Notes: generated by a model from the letters alone, not told the origin. 64,000 bases of DNA from Aeromonas hydrophila subsp. hydrophila ATCC 7966 (GCF_000014805.1 NC_008570.1:1431001-1495000); one strand, 5' to 3'; positions 1-8,998 are shown, numbered from the stretch's first letter. Numbers and translations: made by a program.

Positions 1-586
1 TGTCGTTCCAGAACCGGTAACCAGGTCCGGTCACATAACCCACATCCATGTATTCGGGGCTCAGCATCTGGTATTCAAAGTCGACGGCGGTGCGCAGAAA
101 CCAGCGCTGATCGAAGAAGAAGTCCAGCATGGGCTTGAGCCGGTACTCATGGCTGTTGGTGACGTTGTTGGCGGTCTCGTAGATGTACTCCCCATCCAGC
201 GTATAGCGCCAGTCGAGGTTGGCCACCTCGGTGGAGGCTTTCAGGTTGACGTTGTTGGTCTGCTTGTCGCTGTGCTTGAGCTTGACGTTCAGATCGCTGC
301 TGCCGCTCCACAGCCAGGCTTTCTGGTCATCCGGCGTCAGGGCCAGCAGGGTAATGCCGGTCTTGACGGTCGGTTTGGGTTTGTCCTGCTTCTCGATGCG
401 CCAGCGCTTGACCGCTTCGCGCTTGACGGTGATGGGGGCGCTGTAAGGGAGCGCGATGCGCACTTGCTGGTCACCTATCTCCTCTATGGTGCCGGTCAGC
501 CGGTCACCGTTGTCCATCCAGAGGATGTCGGCCGATACCGCCGGGCTCAGCAGCAGGGCCAGCAGAAAAAAAATGCGGTAGCTCAT
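1..586 (-). CDS. DUF481 family outer-membrane-type protein, partial
   Basis: The gene runs off the left edge, so only the first ~195 codons are visible. The start ATG at 586 has a GAGGA Shine-Dalgarno about 6 bases upstream. The translation begins with a typical signal peptide (MSYRIFFLLALLLSPAVSA). It continues with a small N-terminal region containing DILWMDNGDRLTGTI, seen in DUF481/YdiY-like proteins, and then alternating polar/aromatic strands rich in W, Y and D, as expected for a beta-barrel. DUF481 proteins are putative salt-induced outer membrane proteins of unknown role. The L,D-transpeptidase gene ends 27 bases upstream on the same strand, so the two are probably co-transcribed. The family assignment rests on pattern recognition; the C-terminus is not visible. 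Confidence 0.7.
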   Translation of the reverse strand, partial: MSYRIFFLLALLLSPAVSADILWMDNGDRLTGTIEEIGDQQVRIALPYSAPITVKREAVKRWRIEKQDKPKPTVKTGITLLALTPDDQKAWLWSGSSDLNVKLKHSDKQTNNVNLKASTEVANLDWRYTLDGEYIYETANNVTNSHEYRLKPMLDFFFDQRWFLRTAVDFEYQMLSPEYMDVGYVTGPGYRFWND

Positions 587-613
587 GAAGATCCTCGTGA
601 ACATGGTTGGCCA

Positions 614-1531
614 TCAGCCGCTGACGGGACGGGGGATACCGTTCTTGCTGTTTAGCACGCCGGCGGCCTTGTCACCATCGACTTCCGGTTTGGCGATGAA
701 GGCCTCCACCTCAGGGGAGAGGATCAATGGGGCGCCCTGTTCCAGCTCCAGTTCGGTACGGGAGAGCGGGGAGTGCACCTCCAGCCAGTGACGGCCATCG
801 GGCTCGATGGCGGTTTTGACCGGCTGGTTGATCACCCGCACCTGAGTGCCGATGGGGACAATCTTGAACAGGGCCTCGATGTCGTCGGGGCGCAACCGAA
901 TGCAGCCGGCGCTGACCCGCAGACCGACGCCAAAATCCTTGTTGGTGCCGTGGATGAGGTAGTCCTGCTTGCCATAACCGAGGCGCATGGCGAACTTGCC
1001 GAGGGGATTGTCGGGACCGGGCGGCACCACCGCCGGCAGGGTGATCCCCTTTTGCTCCAGCCAGGACTTGCGCACCATGGGGCCGGGCACCCAGGTCGGA
1101 TTGGGGTTCTTGGCGATCACTGTGGTGGTCATCTCAGGCGTCTCCCGCCCTATGTCGCCAATGCCGATGGGCAGCACCATCACTTCGTTTTTGCCTTTCG
1201 GGAAGTAGTAGAGGCGCAGCTCCGGCAGATTGATGACGATGCCCTCGCGAGGCACATTCGGCAGCAGCATCTGGGTTGGCAGGGTCAGCCGGGTGCCCGG
1301 TTTTGGTAAATAGGGGTCAACCCCTGGATTGGCTTCGAGCAGCGCCAGAAAACCAATCTGGGTGTGCTTGCCGATGAGCTCAAGATGTTCATCTGGCTGG
1401 ACTATGTAGTCCTCCAGTTCGCCGATCAGGCGGCTGCCTGCCGGGGGCAGCGGATAGGTGGTGGCGAGGACCGGAGCCGTCAGCAGGCTGGCGGCCAGCG
1501 CCAGCAATGAGAGGGTTCGTGCTATGAACAT
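614..1531 (-). CDS. L,D-transpeptidase (YkuD/ErfK family)
   Basis: A 305-residue secreted cell-wall enzyme. Family members cross-link peptidoglycan through meso-DAP or attach lipoprotein to it in the periplasm. The signal peptide is residues 1-23 (ends APVLA). A LysM-like segment follows (residues ~40-90, with IVQPDEHLELIGKHTQIGF and NPGVDPYLP). The YkuD catalytic domain carries an HGTN motif and the catalytic Cys in SAGCIRL. The length matches ErfK/YbiS/YcfS/YnhG of enterics. The start at 1531 has AGGAAG 3 bases upstream. It is followed by the DUF481 gene on the same strand. Which paralogue it corresponds to (Lpp-attaching or 3-3 cross-linking) cannot be decided from sequence alone. Confidence 0.9.
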   Translation of the reverse strand: MFIARTLSLLALAASLLTAPVLATTYPLPPAGSRLIGELEDYIVQPDEHLELIGKHTQIGFLALLEANPGVDPYLPKPGTRLTLPTQMLLPNVPREGIVINLPELRLYYFPKGKNEVMVLPIGIGDIGRETPEMTTTVIAKNPNPTWVPGPMVRKSWLEQKGITLPAVVPPGPDNPLGKFAMRLGYGKQDYLIHGTNKDFGVGLRVSAGCIRLRPDDIEALFKIVPIGTQVRVINQPVKTAIEPDGRHWLEVHSPLSRTELELEQGAPLILSPEVEAFIAKPEVDGDKAAGVLNSKNGIPRPVSG

Positions 1532-1911
1532 GTACTTCCTGTCTGATTGAGATGAGGGGGCAGCGAGGCGACCGCCCTGGGTAAAAGGGGGAAATTGTCA
1601 GTCAAACGGGTGACGATTGCCAGCTTGGCTGCCAGGGTTACAGCCGGGTCCCGACATGGTAATCCATCATTTTGACCGTTTCTTGCCCGTTTTTAATGCA
1701 AGGCAGCATAACCTGCAATGAACAGCATGCCTGGAGGGGCGTGGGAGAGGGGATGAGTGGTGAGTAGCGCCGGAAGCACCCATACAGGGAGAATGTCTCG
1801 GCGTCAGTGCTGCAACGACAGCAGGCACGACGGCGGAGAACATCTCGCCACCGGGCATGCGCTCATCTGCTGGTTTTATGTGCAGTCGTTTGATCTTTAA
1901 AGATATTCAAG

Positions 1912-1941
1912 TTGATTTCCAGAGGCGGCTCCGGTAACAAT
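1912..1941 (+). promoter_or_regulatory. candidate promoter of tRNA-Ser; rest of gap 1532-1951 empty
   Basis: The 420-base gap between the L,D-transpeptidase and tRNA-Ser holds no convincing gene; short reading frames there lack coding character. A candidate promoter is TTGATT (1912-1917), an 18-base spacer, then AACAAT (1936-1941), followed by a GC-rich stretch before the tRNA 5' end at 1952. Both hexamers match only moderately. Confidence 0.35.
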
Positions 1942-1951
1942 GATGCCCCGT

Positions 1952-2041
1952 GGAGAGATGCCGGAGTGGCCGAACGGGATTGACTCGAAATCAATTGTGG
2001 CAGCAATGCCACCCAGGGTTCGAATCCCTGTCTCTCCGCCA
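1952..2041 (+). tRNA. tRNA-Ser (anticodon CGA)
   Basis: A class II tRNA of about 90 nt including an encoded CCA. The acceptor stem GGAGAGA pairs with TCTCTCC. The anticodon loop CTCGAAA, closed by ATTGA/TCAAT, gives anticodon CGA (reads UCG). A long variable arm (GTGGCAGCAATGCCAC) and the T-arm GGGTTCGAATCCC are present. A hairpin terminator starts 9 bases downstream. Confidence 0.97.
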
Positions 2042-2049
2042 TCTTCAAG

Positions 2050-2079
2050 GCCCAAGCTGCCAGCCAGCTTGGGCTTTTT
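2050..2079 (+). terminator. Rho-independent terminator after tRNA-Ser
   Basis: A perfect 10-bp stem GCCCAAGCTG/CAGCTTGGGC with a 5-base loop, followed by TTTTT. The core is nearly identical to the terminator at 8529-8562. Confidence 0.9.
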
Positions 2080-2178
2080 CGTTTTTGCGTCTACGAGTAT
2101 GCCACCCCGTATTCCATGCCAGTGGATCCCCCTGGCTTATCTGGCCAGTGTTGGGCTGTTCGAAGCATTGCTTTCACC

Positions 2179-5100
2179 TTATTGGCTCCCCCGTTGCTCT
2201 GCACGGCGGGCCTGCCAGCGCTGCAGGCGCTCCTGCGCCCCGATAATGAAGACAAAAAAGACCGGCACGAAGAAGATGGCCAGCAGGGTGCCGCTGATCA
2301 TGCCGCCGAACACGCCGGTACCGATGGCATGCTGGGTCTCGGCGCTGGCACCACTGGCAAGCATCAGCGGTACCACGCCGAGGGTGAAGGCCAGCGACGT
2401 CATCAGGATGGGGCGCAGGCGCAGGCGGGCGGCGGTTACCGCAGCGTCAAGCAGCGAGCGTCCTTCGCCATGTAACTGGCGGGCAAACTCCACGATGAGG
2501 ATGGCGTTTTTGGCCGACAGGCCGATGATGGTGATCATGCCCACCTTGAAAAAGACGTCGTTGGGCATGCCGCGCAGCATCACCGCCGCGACGGCGCCGA
2601 GCAGGCCCAGCGGCACCACCAGCATCACCGAGAGCGGGATGGACCAGCTCTCGTAGAGCGCGGCCAGCACCAGGAACACCACCAGCCCCGACAGCAGCAT
2701 CAGCAGGGGGGCTTGCGCCGCCGACTGGCGTTCCTGCAGCGACTGTCCCGTCCAGGCCACGGCGAAGCCTGGCGGCAGTTGCGCCACCAGACGCTCCATC
2801 TCCGCCATCGCTGCGCCGCTGGATATGCCTGGCGCCGCCCCCCCGGCAATACGCACGGCGGGGAAACCATCAAAACGCATCATCTGTTGCGGTGATTCCC
2901 GCCAGACCGGTGTCACCACCTCCCGCAGCGGCACCATGCCGCCGCTGGCATTGCGTACCCGCAGGCCGAGCACGTCATCGAGCTGCATGCGTGCCGACGC
3001 ATCGGCCTGCAGGATGACTTGCTGCATGTGTCCGTCGTTGGGGAAATCGTTGACATAGAGCGACCCCATCGCCGCCGACAGGGTACTGCTCACGCTGGTG
3101 AACGAGAGCCCCATGGCCTCGGCCTTCTGCCGGTTGATCTCGAGGTGAACGCTCTGGCCGGGGGGCAGACTGTCCGGGTAGACATCGCTCACCACCTTGC
3201 TGTTGGCGGCCAGCGCCAGCAGTTGTGCCTGGGCGGCCAGCAGTGCGGCTTCTCCCCGATTGGCCCTGTCCTGCAGAAAGAGGGTGAAGCCGGAAGCGGT
3301 GCCCAGCTCGTCGATGGTGGGCGGCATCAGGCTCATTACCGTGCCTTCATGGCTGTTGGCCATGGCCGCTTGTGCCAGCTCTGCCTCTTCGGCGGCCGTG
3401 GCACCATGACGCTGATCCCAGTCTTTGAGCATGGTGAAGGCCATGGCCGCATTGGGGCCGGCGCCGGAGAAGCTGAAGCCTTGCACCACCAGGTTGGTGT
3501 CGAGCGCCTCGCGAGAGGCCACATGGGCCTCGAACTCCTTGATGACGGCCTGGGTGCGCTCGCTGGTGGCTCCGGTCGGCAACTGGATGGAGGTCATGAA
3601 GTAGCCCTGATCCTCGTCCGGTAGAAAAGAGGAGGGCAGCTGGGTGGCCGCGATGGCCAGCACGGCACAGAGGGCGGCGAAGGTGGCCATCACGCGTCCG
3701 CTGCGCCCGACTAGCGAAGTCACCCGTGCGCCGTAGCCCGCCGTGAGCCGCTCGACGCCCCGGTTGAAGGCGCCGAAGAAACCGCGCTTTTCATGGTGAT
3801 CCGGGCTGATCGGCCGCAGCAGGGTGGCACAGAGCGCCGGCGTCAGGGTCAGGGCGAGGAAGGCGGAGAAGAGGATCGACACCGCCATCGACAGGGTGAA
3901 CTGCTGGTAGATGACCCCCACCGAGCCGCCGCCGAACGCCATGGGGATGAACACCGCTGTGAGCACCAGGGTGATGCCGATCACCGCCCCGCTGATCTCC
4001 TTCATGGCCTGCGACGTTGCCTCCCTGGGTGACAGCCCTCGGCTGGCCATCAGGCGTTCGACGTTCTCCACCACCACGATGGCGTCGTCGACTATGATGC
4101 CGATGGCCAGCACCATGCCGAACATGGTCAGGGAGTTGATGGAAAAGCCGGCCAGCAGCATCACTGCGAAGGTGCCGAGCAGAGCGATGGGGGCGACGAT
4201 GGCCGGGATCAGGGTGTAGCGCAGGTTCTGCAGGAACAGGAACATCACCAGAAACACCAGCACCATGGCTTCCAGCAGGGTGTGGATCACCTTTTCGATG
4301 GAGACCTTGACGAAGGGGGCCGAGTCGAACGGGATGGAGTAAGCCATGCCCGCCGGCAGGGTTGGCGAGAGCTGGGCAAGGCGAGTGCGTACCGCATCGG
4401 CGGTGCGCACGGCGTTGGCGCCGGGGGAGAGCTGGATGGCGGCGCTGGTGGCGGCTACGCCGTTCTCGCGGTTGGCAAAGGCGTAGGATTGTGCCCCCAG
4501 CTCGACCCGGGCCACATCACCCAGCACCAGCTTGGCGCCATCAGTACCGGCCCGCAGCACGATGGCGGCAAACGCCTCGGGAGTCGTCAGCTGCCCCTCT
4601 ACCGTGAGGGGGACCGTCAGCCGCTGGCCTGGCAGGGCGGGTTCGTCGCCGAGGCGCCCCGGTGCAATCTGCACGTTCTGCTGCTCGATGGCCTGCGCCA
4701 CCTCGCTGATGGTCAGCCCGTAGGCGGCGAGCTTGCCCGGATCCACCCAGATGCGCATGGCCTGCTCGGCGCCGAACAGCTGCACTCGCCCCACGCCGTC
4801 GATGCGGCGCAGCTCCTGCACGATATTGCGCGCCATGTAGTCGTTGAGGGCGACCTCCTCGAAGCGGCCATCCGGTGAGGTCATGCCGACCATCATCAGA
4901 AAACCGGAAGAGGCGGATTCCACCTGCAGGCCATTTTGCCGCACTGCTTGCGGTAAACGGGGTTCGACCGCCTTGATGCGGTTTTGCACGTCCATCTGGG
5001 CCAGCTCCGGATCGGTGCCCGGCTTGAAGGTGGCGGTGATCTGCGCGCTGCCGGAGGCGTCTACCGATGACTCGAAGTAGAGCAGGTTCTTCACCCCCGA

Positions 5101-5307
5101 CAGCTCGCGCTCGATCAGGCTCACCACCGCATCGTTCAGGGTCTGCGGTGTGGCACCGGAGTAGGTGGCATAGAGGGTCACCGATACCGGCGCCACTGAG
5201 GGGTAGTGGGAGATGGGCAGCTTGGGGATGGCGATGACGCCTGCCAGCACGATGAAGAGGGCGATCACCCAGGCAAACACCGGGCGATGAATGAAAAACT
5301 GCGGCAT
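2179..5307 (-). CDS. RND multidrug efflux permease (HAE1/AdeB-like)
   Basis: A 1042-residue inner-membrane proton antiporter of the AcrB/MexB/AdeB type, the usual length for HAE1 RND pumps. The N-terminus MPQFFIHRPVFAWVIALFI is the family's first membrane helix. A second cluster of helices follows residue ~335, and two large periplasmic loops separate the two repeats of six helices. The charged pair in helix 4 (GIIVDDAIVVVENVER) is the proton-relay DD motif. The adaptor gene lies 15 bases upstream on the same strand. A two-component system resembling AdeRS is divergent from the pair, which argues for an AdeAB-type pump. No outer-membrane channel gene is in the cluster, so it must borrow a TolC-like protein. 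The start has GGAGAG a few bases upstream. Confidence 0.92.
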   Translation of the reverse strand: MPQFFIHRPVFAWVIALFIVLAGVIAIPKLPISHYPSVAPVSVTLYATYSGATPQTLNDAVVSLIERELSGVKNLLYFESSVDASGSAQITATFKPGTDPELAQMDVQNRIKAVEPRLPQAVRQNGLQVESASSGFLMMVGMTSPDGRFEEVALNDYMARNIVQELRRIDGVGRVQLFGAEQAMRIWVDPGKLAAYGLTISEVAQAIEQQNVQIAPGRLGDEPALPGQRLTVPLTVEGQLTTPEAFAAIVLRAGTDGAKLVLGDVARVELGAQSYAFANRENGVAATSAAIQLSPGANAVRTADAVRTRLAQLSPTLPAGMAYSIPFDSAPFVKVSIEKVIHTLLEAMVLVFLVMFLFLQNLRYTLIPAIVAPIALLGTFAVMLLAGFSINSLTMFGMVLAIGIIVDDAIVVVENVERLMASRGLSPREATSQAMKEISGAVIGITLVLTAVFIPMAFGGGSVGVIYQQFTLSMAVSILFSAFLALTLTPALCATLLRPISPDHHEKRGFFGAFNRGVERLTAGYGARVTSLVGRSGRVMATFAALCAVLAIAATQLPSSFLPDEDQGYFMTSIQLPTGATSERTQAVIKEFEAHVASREALDTNLVVQGFSFSGAGPNAAMAFTMLKDWDQRHGATAAEEAELAQAAMANSHEGTVMSLMPPTIDELGTASGFTLFLQDRANRGEAALLAAQAQLLALAANSKVVSDVYPDSLPPGQSVHLEINRQKAEAMGLSFTSVSSTLSAAMGSLYVNDFPNDGHMQQVILQADASARMQLDDVLGLRVRNASGGMVPLREVVTPVWRESPQQMMRFDGFPAVRIAGGAAPGISSGAAMAEMERLVAQLPPGFAVAWTGQSLQERQSAAQAPLLMLLSGLVVFLVLAALYESWSIPLSVMLVVPLGLLGAVAAVMLRGMPNDVFFKVGMITIIGLSAKNAILIVEFARQLHGEGRSLLDAAVTAARLRLRPILMTSLAFTLGVVPLMLASGASAETQHAIGTGVFGGMISGTLLAIFFVPVFFVFIIGAQERLQRWQARRAEQRGSQ

Positions 5308-5322
5308 GGAAAACTCTCCGAT

Positions 5323-6480
5323 TCAGCGGGTGCCGGCATCAGCCTGCTGGCTGACAGCGGGGGATTGCCAGGGATGGGCAATGACTTGCGCCCCCGGGGT
5401 CAGGCGGTCGATCCCCTCGATCACCACCTGTTGTCCGGCGCTGAGTCCGGATGCGATGCGGTAATGGCGCGCCACCAGCTCACCGGTTTTGACCGGTATC
5501 TGCTGTGCCTGCCCCTGGTCATCCAGCACCCACACGCTGGTCTGGCCCGATGTACGCACCACCGCCTGCTGAGGCACGCTCAGGGCGTTGGCATAGTGAG
5601 CCCGGGGAATGCGCGCCTGCACGTAGAGACCGGGCAACAGGCGCCTTTCGGGGTTGTCCACCAGCACCCGCAGCAGCACATCGCCGGTACCGGCATCCAC
5701 CTCGATGCCGGAGAAGAGGATGCGTCCCTGCATCCCCAGCGGCTTGCCGTCGCTGCCGAGGATCGCCACCGCCAGTTCCGGTGCCGTCGAACCAGCCTGC
5801 TGGCGCAGGGTGTCCAGTACAGAGGCAGGTTGACGCACATCGACGTAGACCTGATCGATCTGCTGGATCCTGGCCATGGGGGTAGCATCGGTGGGGGACA
5901 CCAGGGCCCCTTCACTCACCAGCGCTTGATCGATGCGCCCGGCGATGGGGGCCTCCACGCTGGCAAATTGCAGATTCAGCTGGTGCCGGGCCAGGGTTGC
6001 CTTGGCCTGGGCCACGTCGGCGGCCGCCTGATCCCGCTGGGAGACGGCGTCGTCATAGGTCTGGCGGCTGATGGCCTCGGTGCGTAGCAGCGGTACCAGA
6101 CGGTCAATCTGGATGCGGGCGCGGGCCAATACGGCCTGGGCCCGCAGCAATGCCGCGGCGGCGCTGTCGACATCCGCCTTGAAGGGGGCCGGGTTTATCT
6201 GGAAGAGCACGGTGCCTGCGCTGATTTCGGCGCCCTGCTCGAACAGGCGGCGCTGCACAATGCCGCTGATCTGGGCTCGAATTTCGGCGCTGCGCAGCGC
6301 GGTCACCCGGGCGGGCAGATCCTCGCTGATGACCAAGTCCTGACCTGCCAGCGCCATCACCGACACCTGAGGAAGGGCCGGCACGTCCTGTGCTTGCGGC
6401 GCCCCATCGCAACCTGCCAATCCGAATACGGCAATGACGGCGAGCAGGGCGCCCGCATACCGCTGTTTGACAAACATCAT
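5323..6480 (-). CDS. RND efflux periplasmic adaptor lipoprotein (AdeA-like)
   Basis: A 385-residue membrane fusion protein that bridges the RND permease and the outer-membrane channel. The start chosen is the first of two ATGs (MMFVKQRY) at 6480, with GAGGTG just upstream; an in-frame extension to 6801 has no supporting start and covers the divergent promoter region. The lipobox LAGC near residue 22 predicts a lipid-anchored protein. The hallmark adaptor segments are present: LPARVTALRSAEIRAQISG (barrel-sandwich), a coiled-coil hairpin (residues ~100-170), ASVEAPIAGRI, and a beta-barrel with RLLPGLYVQARI. The wording of these segments is close to Acinetobacter AdeA. It is translated with the permease 15 bases downstream. 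Confidence 0.92.
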   Translation of the reverse strand: MMFVKQRYAGALLAVIAVFGLAGCDGAPQAQDVPALPQVSVMALAGQDLVISEDLPARVTALRSAEIRAQISGIVQRRLFEQGAEISAGTVLFQINPAPFKADVDSAAAALLRAQAVLARARIQIDRLVPLLRTEAISRQTYDDAVSQRDQAAADVAQAKATLARHQLNLQFASVEAPIAGRIDQALVSEGALVSPTDATPMARIQQIDQVYVDVRQPASVLDTLRQQAGSTAPELAVAILGSDGKPLGMQGRILFSGIEVDAGTGDVLLRVLVDNPERRLLPGLYVQARIPRAHYANALSVPQQAVVRTSGQTSVWVLDDQGQAQQIPVKTGELVARHYRIASGLSAGQQVVIEGIDRLTPGAQVIAHPWQSPAVSQQADAGTR

Positions 6481-6635
6481 ACTCACCTCGTTAAACCGTC
6501 TCCCCGGCATGGTGTTGCCGCGAGAGAATATCGAGCAGGCATTATGGAGAGGGGCTATTGCGAATGATTCGAGGCTTTGTGGAGAATCCATGGAGCCGGT
6601 GATAAAGTTCAAGCCCACCATTTTCGAGGCTGACC

Positions 6636-7364
6636 ATGTCGTATCTTCCTGCTTCCGCCAACCCGGCGGCCCAGTCACTGGTACTGATTGCAGAGGATGA
6701 AGCCGAGATAGCCGACATCCTCGCCGCTTACCTGCAACGCCACGGATTGCGCACTTTGCATGCCGCCGATGGCCGCGAAGCCCTGGCCATGCACCAGACA
6801 TGCAAACCCGATCTCCTGTTGCTGGATGTGCAGATGCCGCAGCTTGATGGCTGGCAGGTGCTCAGCGAGATCCGGGCCCGTGGCGACATGCCGGTGATCA
6901 TGCTGACCGCCCTGGATCAGGACCTTGACAAGCTGATGGGGCTGCGCATGGGGGCGGATGACTATGTGGTCAAACCCTTCAACCCGGCCGAAGTGGTGGC
7001 CCGGGTACAGGCGGTGCTCAGACGCAGCCAGGCAGCAAAACAGGCCACGGCCAGGGTGCTGCGGGTCGGCCCCTTCCAGATCGATCTGGAGAGCCACGAG
7101 GCCAGCATTTGCCGAGATGAGAGGCAACAGATGCTGGATCTGACCCTGACCGAGTTCAAGTTGCTCGCCTCCCTGATGCGGACACCAAAAAGGGTGTTCA
7201 GCCGCGCCGAACTGCTGACCCACTGCCTGCCCGAGGGGGATACCCAGGAGCGCACGGTGGACAGCCACATCAGCAAGCTGCGCAAGAAGCTGGAGGCACA
7301 GGGCATTCAGGGGGTGCCCGCCAGTGTCTGGGGCGTCGGCTATCGCTTCGGGAGCGATGCGTGA
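6636..7364 (+). CDS. OmpR-family response regulator (AdeR/BaeR-like)
   Basis: A 242-residue two-component response regulator. The receiver domain (residues ~15-130) has the acidic pocket EDE, the phospho-acceptor Asp64 in LLLLDVQMPQ, the conserved Thr in MLTA and Lys in VVKPF. The C-terminal winged helix (residues ~140-240) ends in the typical TVDSHISKLRKKL and GVGYRF. Its start has GAGG upstream. Its stop overlaps the GTG start of the kinase gene (GTGA), showing translational coupling. It diverges from the RND adaptor gene across about 155 bases, so regulation of that pump is the obvious inference. Confidence 0.93.
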   Translation: MSYLPASANPAAQSLVLIAEDEAEIADILAAYLQRHGLRTLHAADGREALAMHQTCKPDLLLLDVQMPQLDGWQVLSEIRARGDMPVIMLTALDQDLDKLMGLRMGADDYVVKPFNPAEVVARVQAVLRRSQAAKQATARVLRVGPFQIDLESHEASICRDERQQMLDLTLTEFKLLASLMRTPKRVFSRAELLTHCLPEGDTQERTVDSHISKLRKKLEAQGIQGVPASVWGVGYRFGSDA

Positions 7365-8419
7365 CATCGGCACCCGGCCTGCGCAGGCAGATCATCTACT
7401 CCCTGGGTTTGATGGCGCTCGGCATCATCTCCCTTGCGGTGATCGGCACCTATGTGTTCTACGCCATTGCCGTGACCTATGTGCCTGGCAGCATCTCCGA
7501 GAGCTGGATGCCCTCCAGGGTCGAGATGATCTGGATTGGCTCGACCATTCTCATTGCATTGGGGATGGCGCTGTACGTGGCGGTGCGCCTCTCTCGTCGC
7601 ATCCTGACTCCCCTCAACTCGGTGGCGAACAGCCTGCGAGAGGTGGCACAGGGTCGGCTCGACGCCCGTGTACCGCTGGATGAACAGGCGATCGGGGAGA
7701 CGGCGCAACTGGTGCGCGACTTCAACACCATGGCCGAGCGACTGCAGAGCATGACCCGCGAGCGGGAGTTCTGGAATGCCGCCATCGCCCACGAGTTGCG
7801 CACCCCGGTGACCATATTGCGCGGCCGCTTGCAGGGGCTGGCCGAAGGGGTATTTCCGCCAGAGCGTTCGCTCTTTGAAGGGCTGCTGCGTCAGGTGGAG
7901 GGATTGACCCACCTGATCGAAGACTTGCGGGTGCTCAGTCTCAACGACAGCGGCCACCTGGAGTTGCAACACTCAGAGGTCAAGCTGGCCGACGAGCTTG
8001 CCGTGGTGCTCGAGGCGTTTGCCACCCCTCTGGCCGCGAGCGGTTTCACTCTCAAGCGGGAGCTCGATGCCGAGCTTTGTGTCTGTTGCGATGCACTTCG
8101 CATCCGTCAGGCCCTGATGGCGCTGCTGGAAAATGCCCAAAAGCACGCGGTGCCCGGCATGCTGACCGTGCGCCTGCATCGTTCGGGCGCCCAATGCATC
8201 CTGAGCGTGGAAGACGAAGGGCCCGGCATCAGCGAGGAGGTCGCCGCCTATATCTTCGAGGCGTTTCGCCGGGGGGATCCGTCACGCTCGCGCAAGAGTG
8301 GCGGCAGCGGGCTCGGGCTGGCCGTGGTCAAGGCGATTGCCGAGGCCCACGGCGGCAGTGCGGTTTGCCAACCAACCGAACGTGGCGGAACGACATTCAC
8401 GCTCTCCTGGCCCATCTAG
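7361..8419 (+). CDS. sensor histidine kinase (AdeS-like)
   Basis: A 352-residue inner-membrane kinase, GTG start overlapping the response regulator stop. Two membrane helices (residues ~12-35 and ~55-78) flank a very short periplasmic loop, suggesting sensing in or near the membrane. A HAMP segment is followed by the H-box AIAHELRTPVTILRGRLQG with phospho-acceptor His144. The ATPase domain has the N-box (LLENAQKHA), G1 (DEGPGIS) and G2 (GGSGLGLAVV) motifs. The stretch after the H-box (LRQVEGLTHLIEDLRVLSL) is strongly reminiscent of Acinetobacter AdeS. Together with the gene order (RS divergent from AB) this supports an AdeRS-AdeAB-like module. A terminator lies ~110 bases downstream. Confidence 0.92.
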   Translation: MTSAPGLRRQIIYSLGLMALGIISLAVIGTYVFYAIAVTYVPGSISESWMPSRVEMIWIGSTILIALGMALYVAVRLSRRILTPLNSVANSLREVAQGRLDARVPLDEQAIGETAQLVRDFNTMAERLQSMTREREFWNAAIAHELRTPVTILRGRLQGLAEGVFPPERSLFEGLLRQVEGLTHLIEDLRVLSLNDSGHLELQHSEVKLADELAVVLEAFATPLAASGFTLKRELDAELCVCCDALRIRQALMALLENAQKHAVPGMLTVRLHRSGAQCILSVEDEGPGISEEVAAYIFEAFRRGDPSRSRKSGGSGLGLAVVKAIAEAHGGSAVCQPTERGGTTFTLSWPI

Positions 8420-8528
8420 GCCAACAGCCTGCCGGCAAGAGAGGCTCTTTCCCCATCTCATGGTGATGGGGTTGAGGCATGCGATGGGGGGCGTGTATGT
8501 CGCGGGAGCGACAACGAGATCAAATATC

Positions 8529-8562
8529 AGGCCCAAGCTGCTAGCCAGCTTGGGCCTTTCTC
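8529..8562 (+). terminator. Rho-independent terminator after sensor kinase
   Basis: A 12-bp stem AGGCCCAAGCTG/CAGCTTGGGCCT with a 5-base loop and a T-rich tail. It can serve the plus-strand kinase gene and probably also the minus-strand SMR gene ending at 8669. The core and some flank match the tRNA-Ser terminator at 2050-2079. Confidence 0.85.
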
Positions 8563-8668
8563 TATTTGCACGCTTGCCGGCTTGTTACCCGGCAGGGCGT
8601 GTCAGGGCTGGCATGCCGGCGCGCCGGTGGCAGGGGCAGAGCGCCACTGCCATGGTCTTGTCACGGCG

Positions 8669-8998
8669 TTACATGCTGGAGAAGACATTCATGATCACCC
8701 CGCCCGAGATGATCAGCGCCATCGCCAGGATGGCGGGCAGATCCGGCTTTTGCTTGTAGAGGATCATCGAACAGATGGTGACCCCGACGATGCCGAAGCC
8801 GCACCAGAGCGAATAGGCCACCCCGACCGGAATGGTGCTCATGGCGCGGGTGAGGGCGAAGTAGCACAGGCTGTAGGCGCAGACGACCAGTATGGATGGC
8901 CCCAGTCTGCTAAAACCGTTGGTCTTCTTGATCATCGAGGTGCCGGTGATCTCAGAGCCGATAGAGAGCGCCAGCCATAAAAATCCGAAATTAAACAT
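8669..8998 (-). CDS. small multidrug resistance (SMR/EmrE family) transporter, subunit 2
   Basis: A 109-residue protein with four hydrophobic helices, the standard SMR size. The membrane-embedded glutamate is present in helix 1 (LSIGSEITGTS), as is the family segment PVGVAYSLWCGFGIVG in helix 3. It is the last gene of the microcompartment operon, 18 bases after another SMR gene. The pairing suggests a heteromeric exporter like EbrAB or MdtIJ. SMR genes recur in choline microcompartment loci. A role in moving choline, trimethylamine or other quaternary amines is inferred from this context; the substrate cannot be read from the sequence. The start has AAGGA upstream. Confidence 0.9.
   Translation of the reverse strand: MFNFGFLWLALSIGSEITGTSMIKKTNGFSRLGPSILVVCAYSLCYFALTRAMSTIPVGVAYSLWCGFGIVGVTICSMILYKQKPDLPAILAMALIISGGVIMNVFSSM

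Noticed and set aside
1667..1951. Short minus-strand frames before tRNA-Ser
   Set aside because: No ribosome sites, biased composition, and one runs into the tRNA gene.
6568..6631. Direct repeat TTCGAGGCT (6568-6576 and 6623-6631) as a response-regulator site
   Set aside because: The 55-base spacing is not typical of OmpR-family sites and the second copy contains the response regulator's own ribosome site, so it is probably chance.
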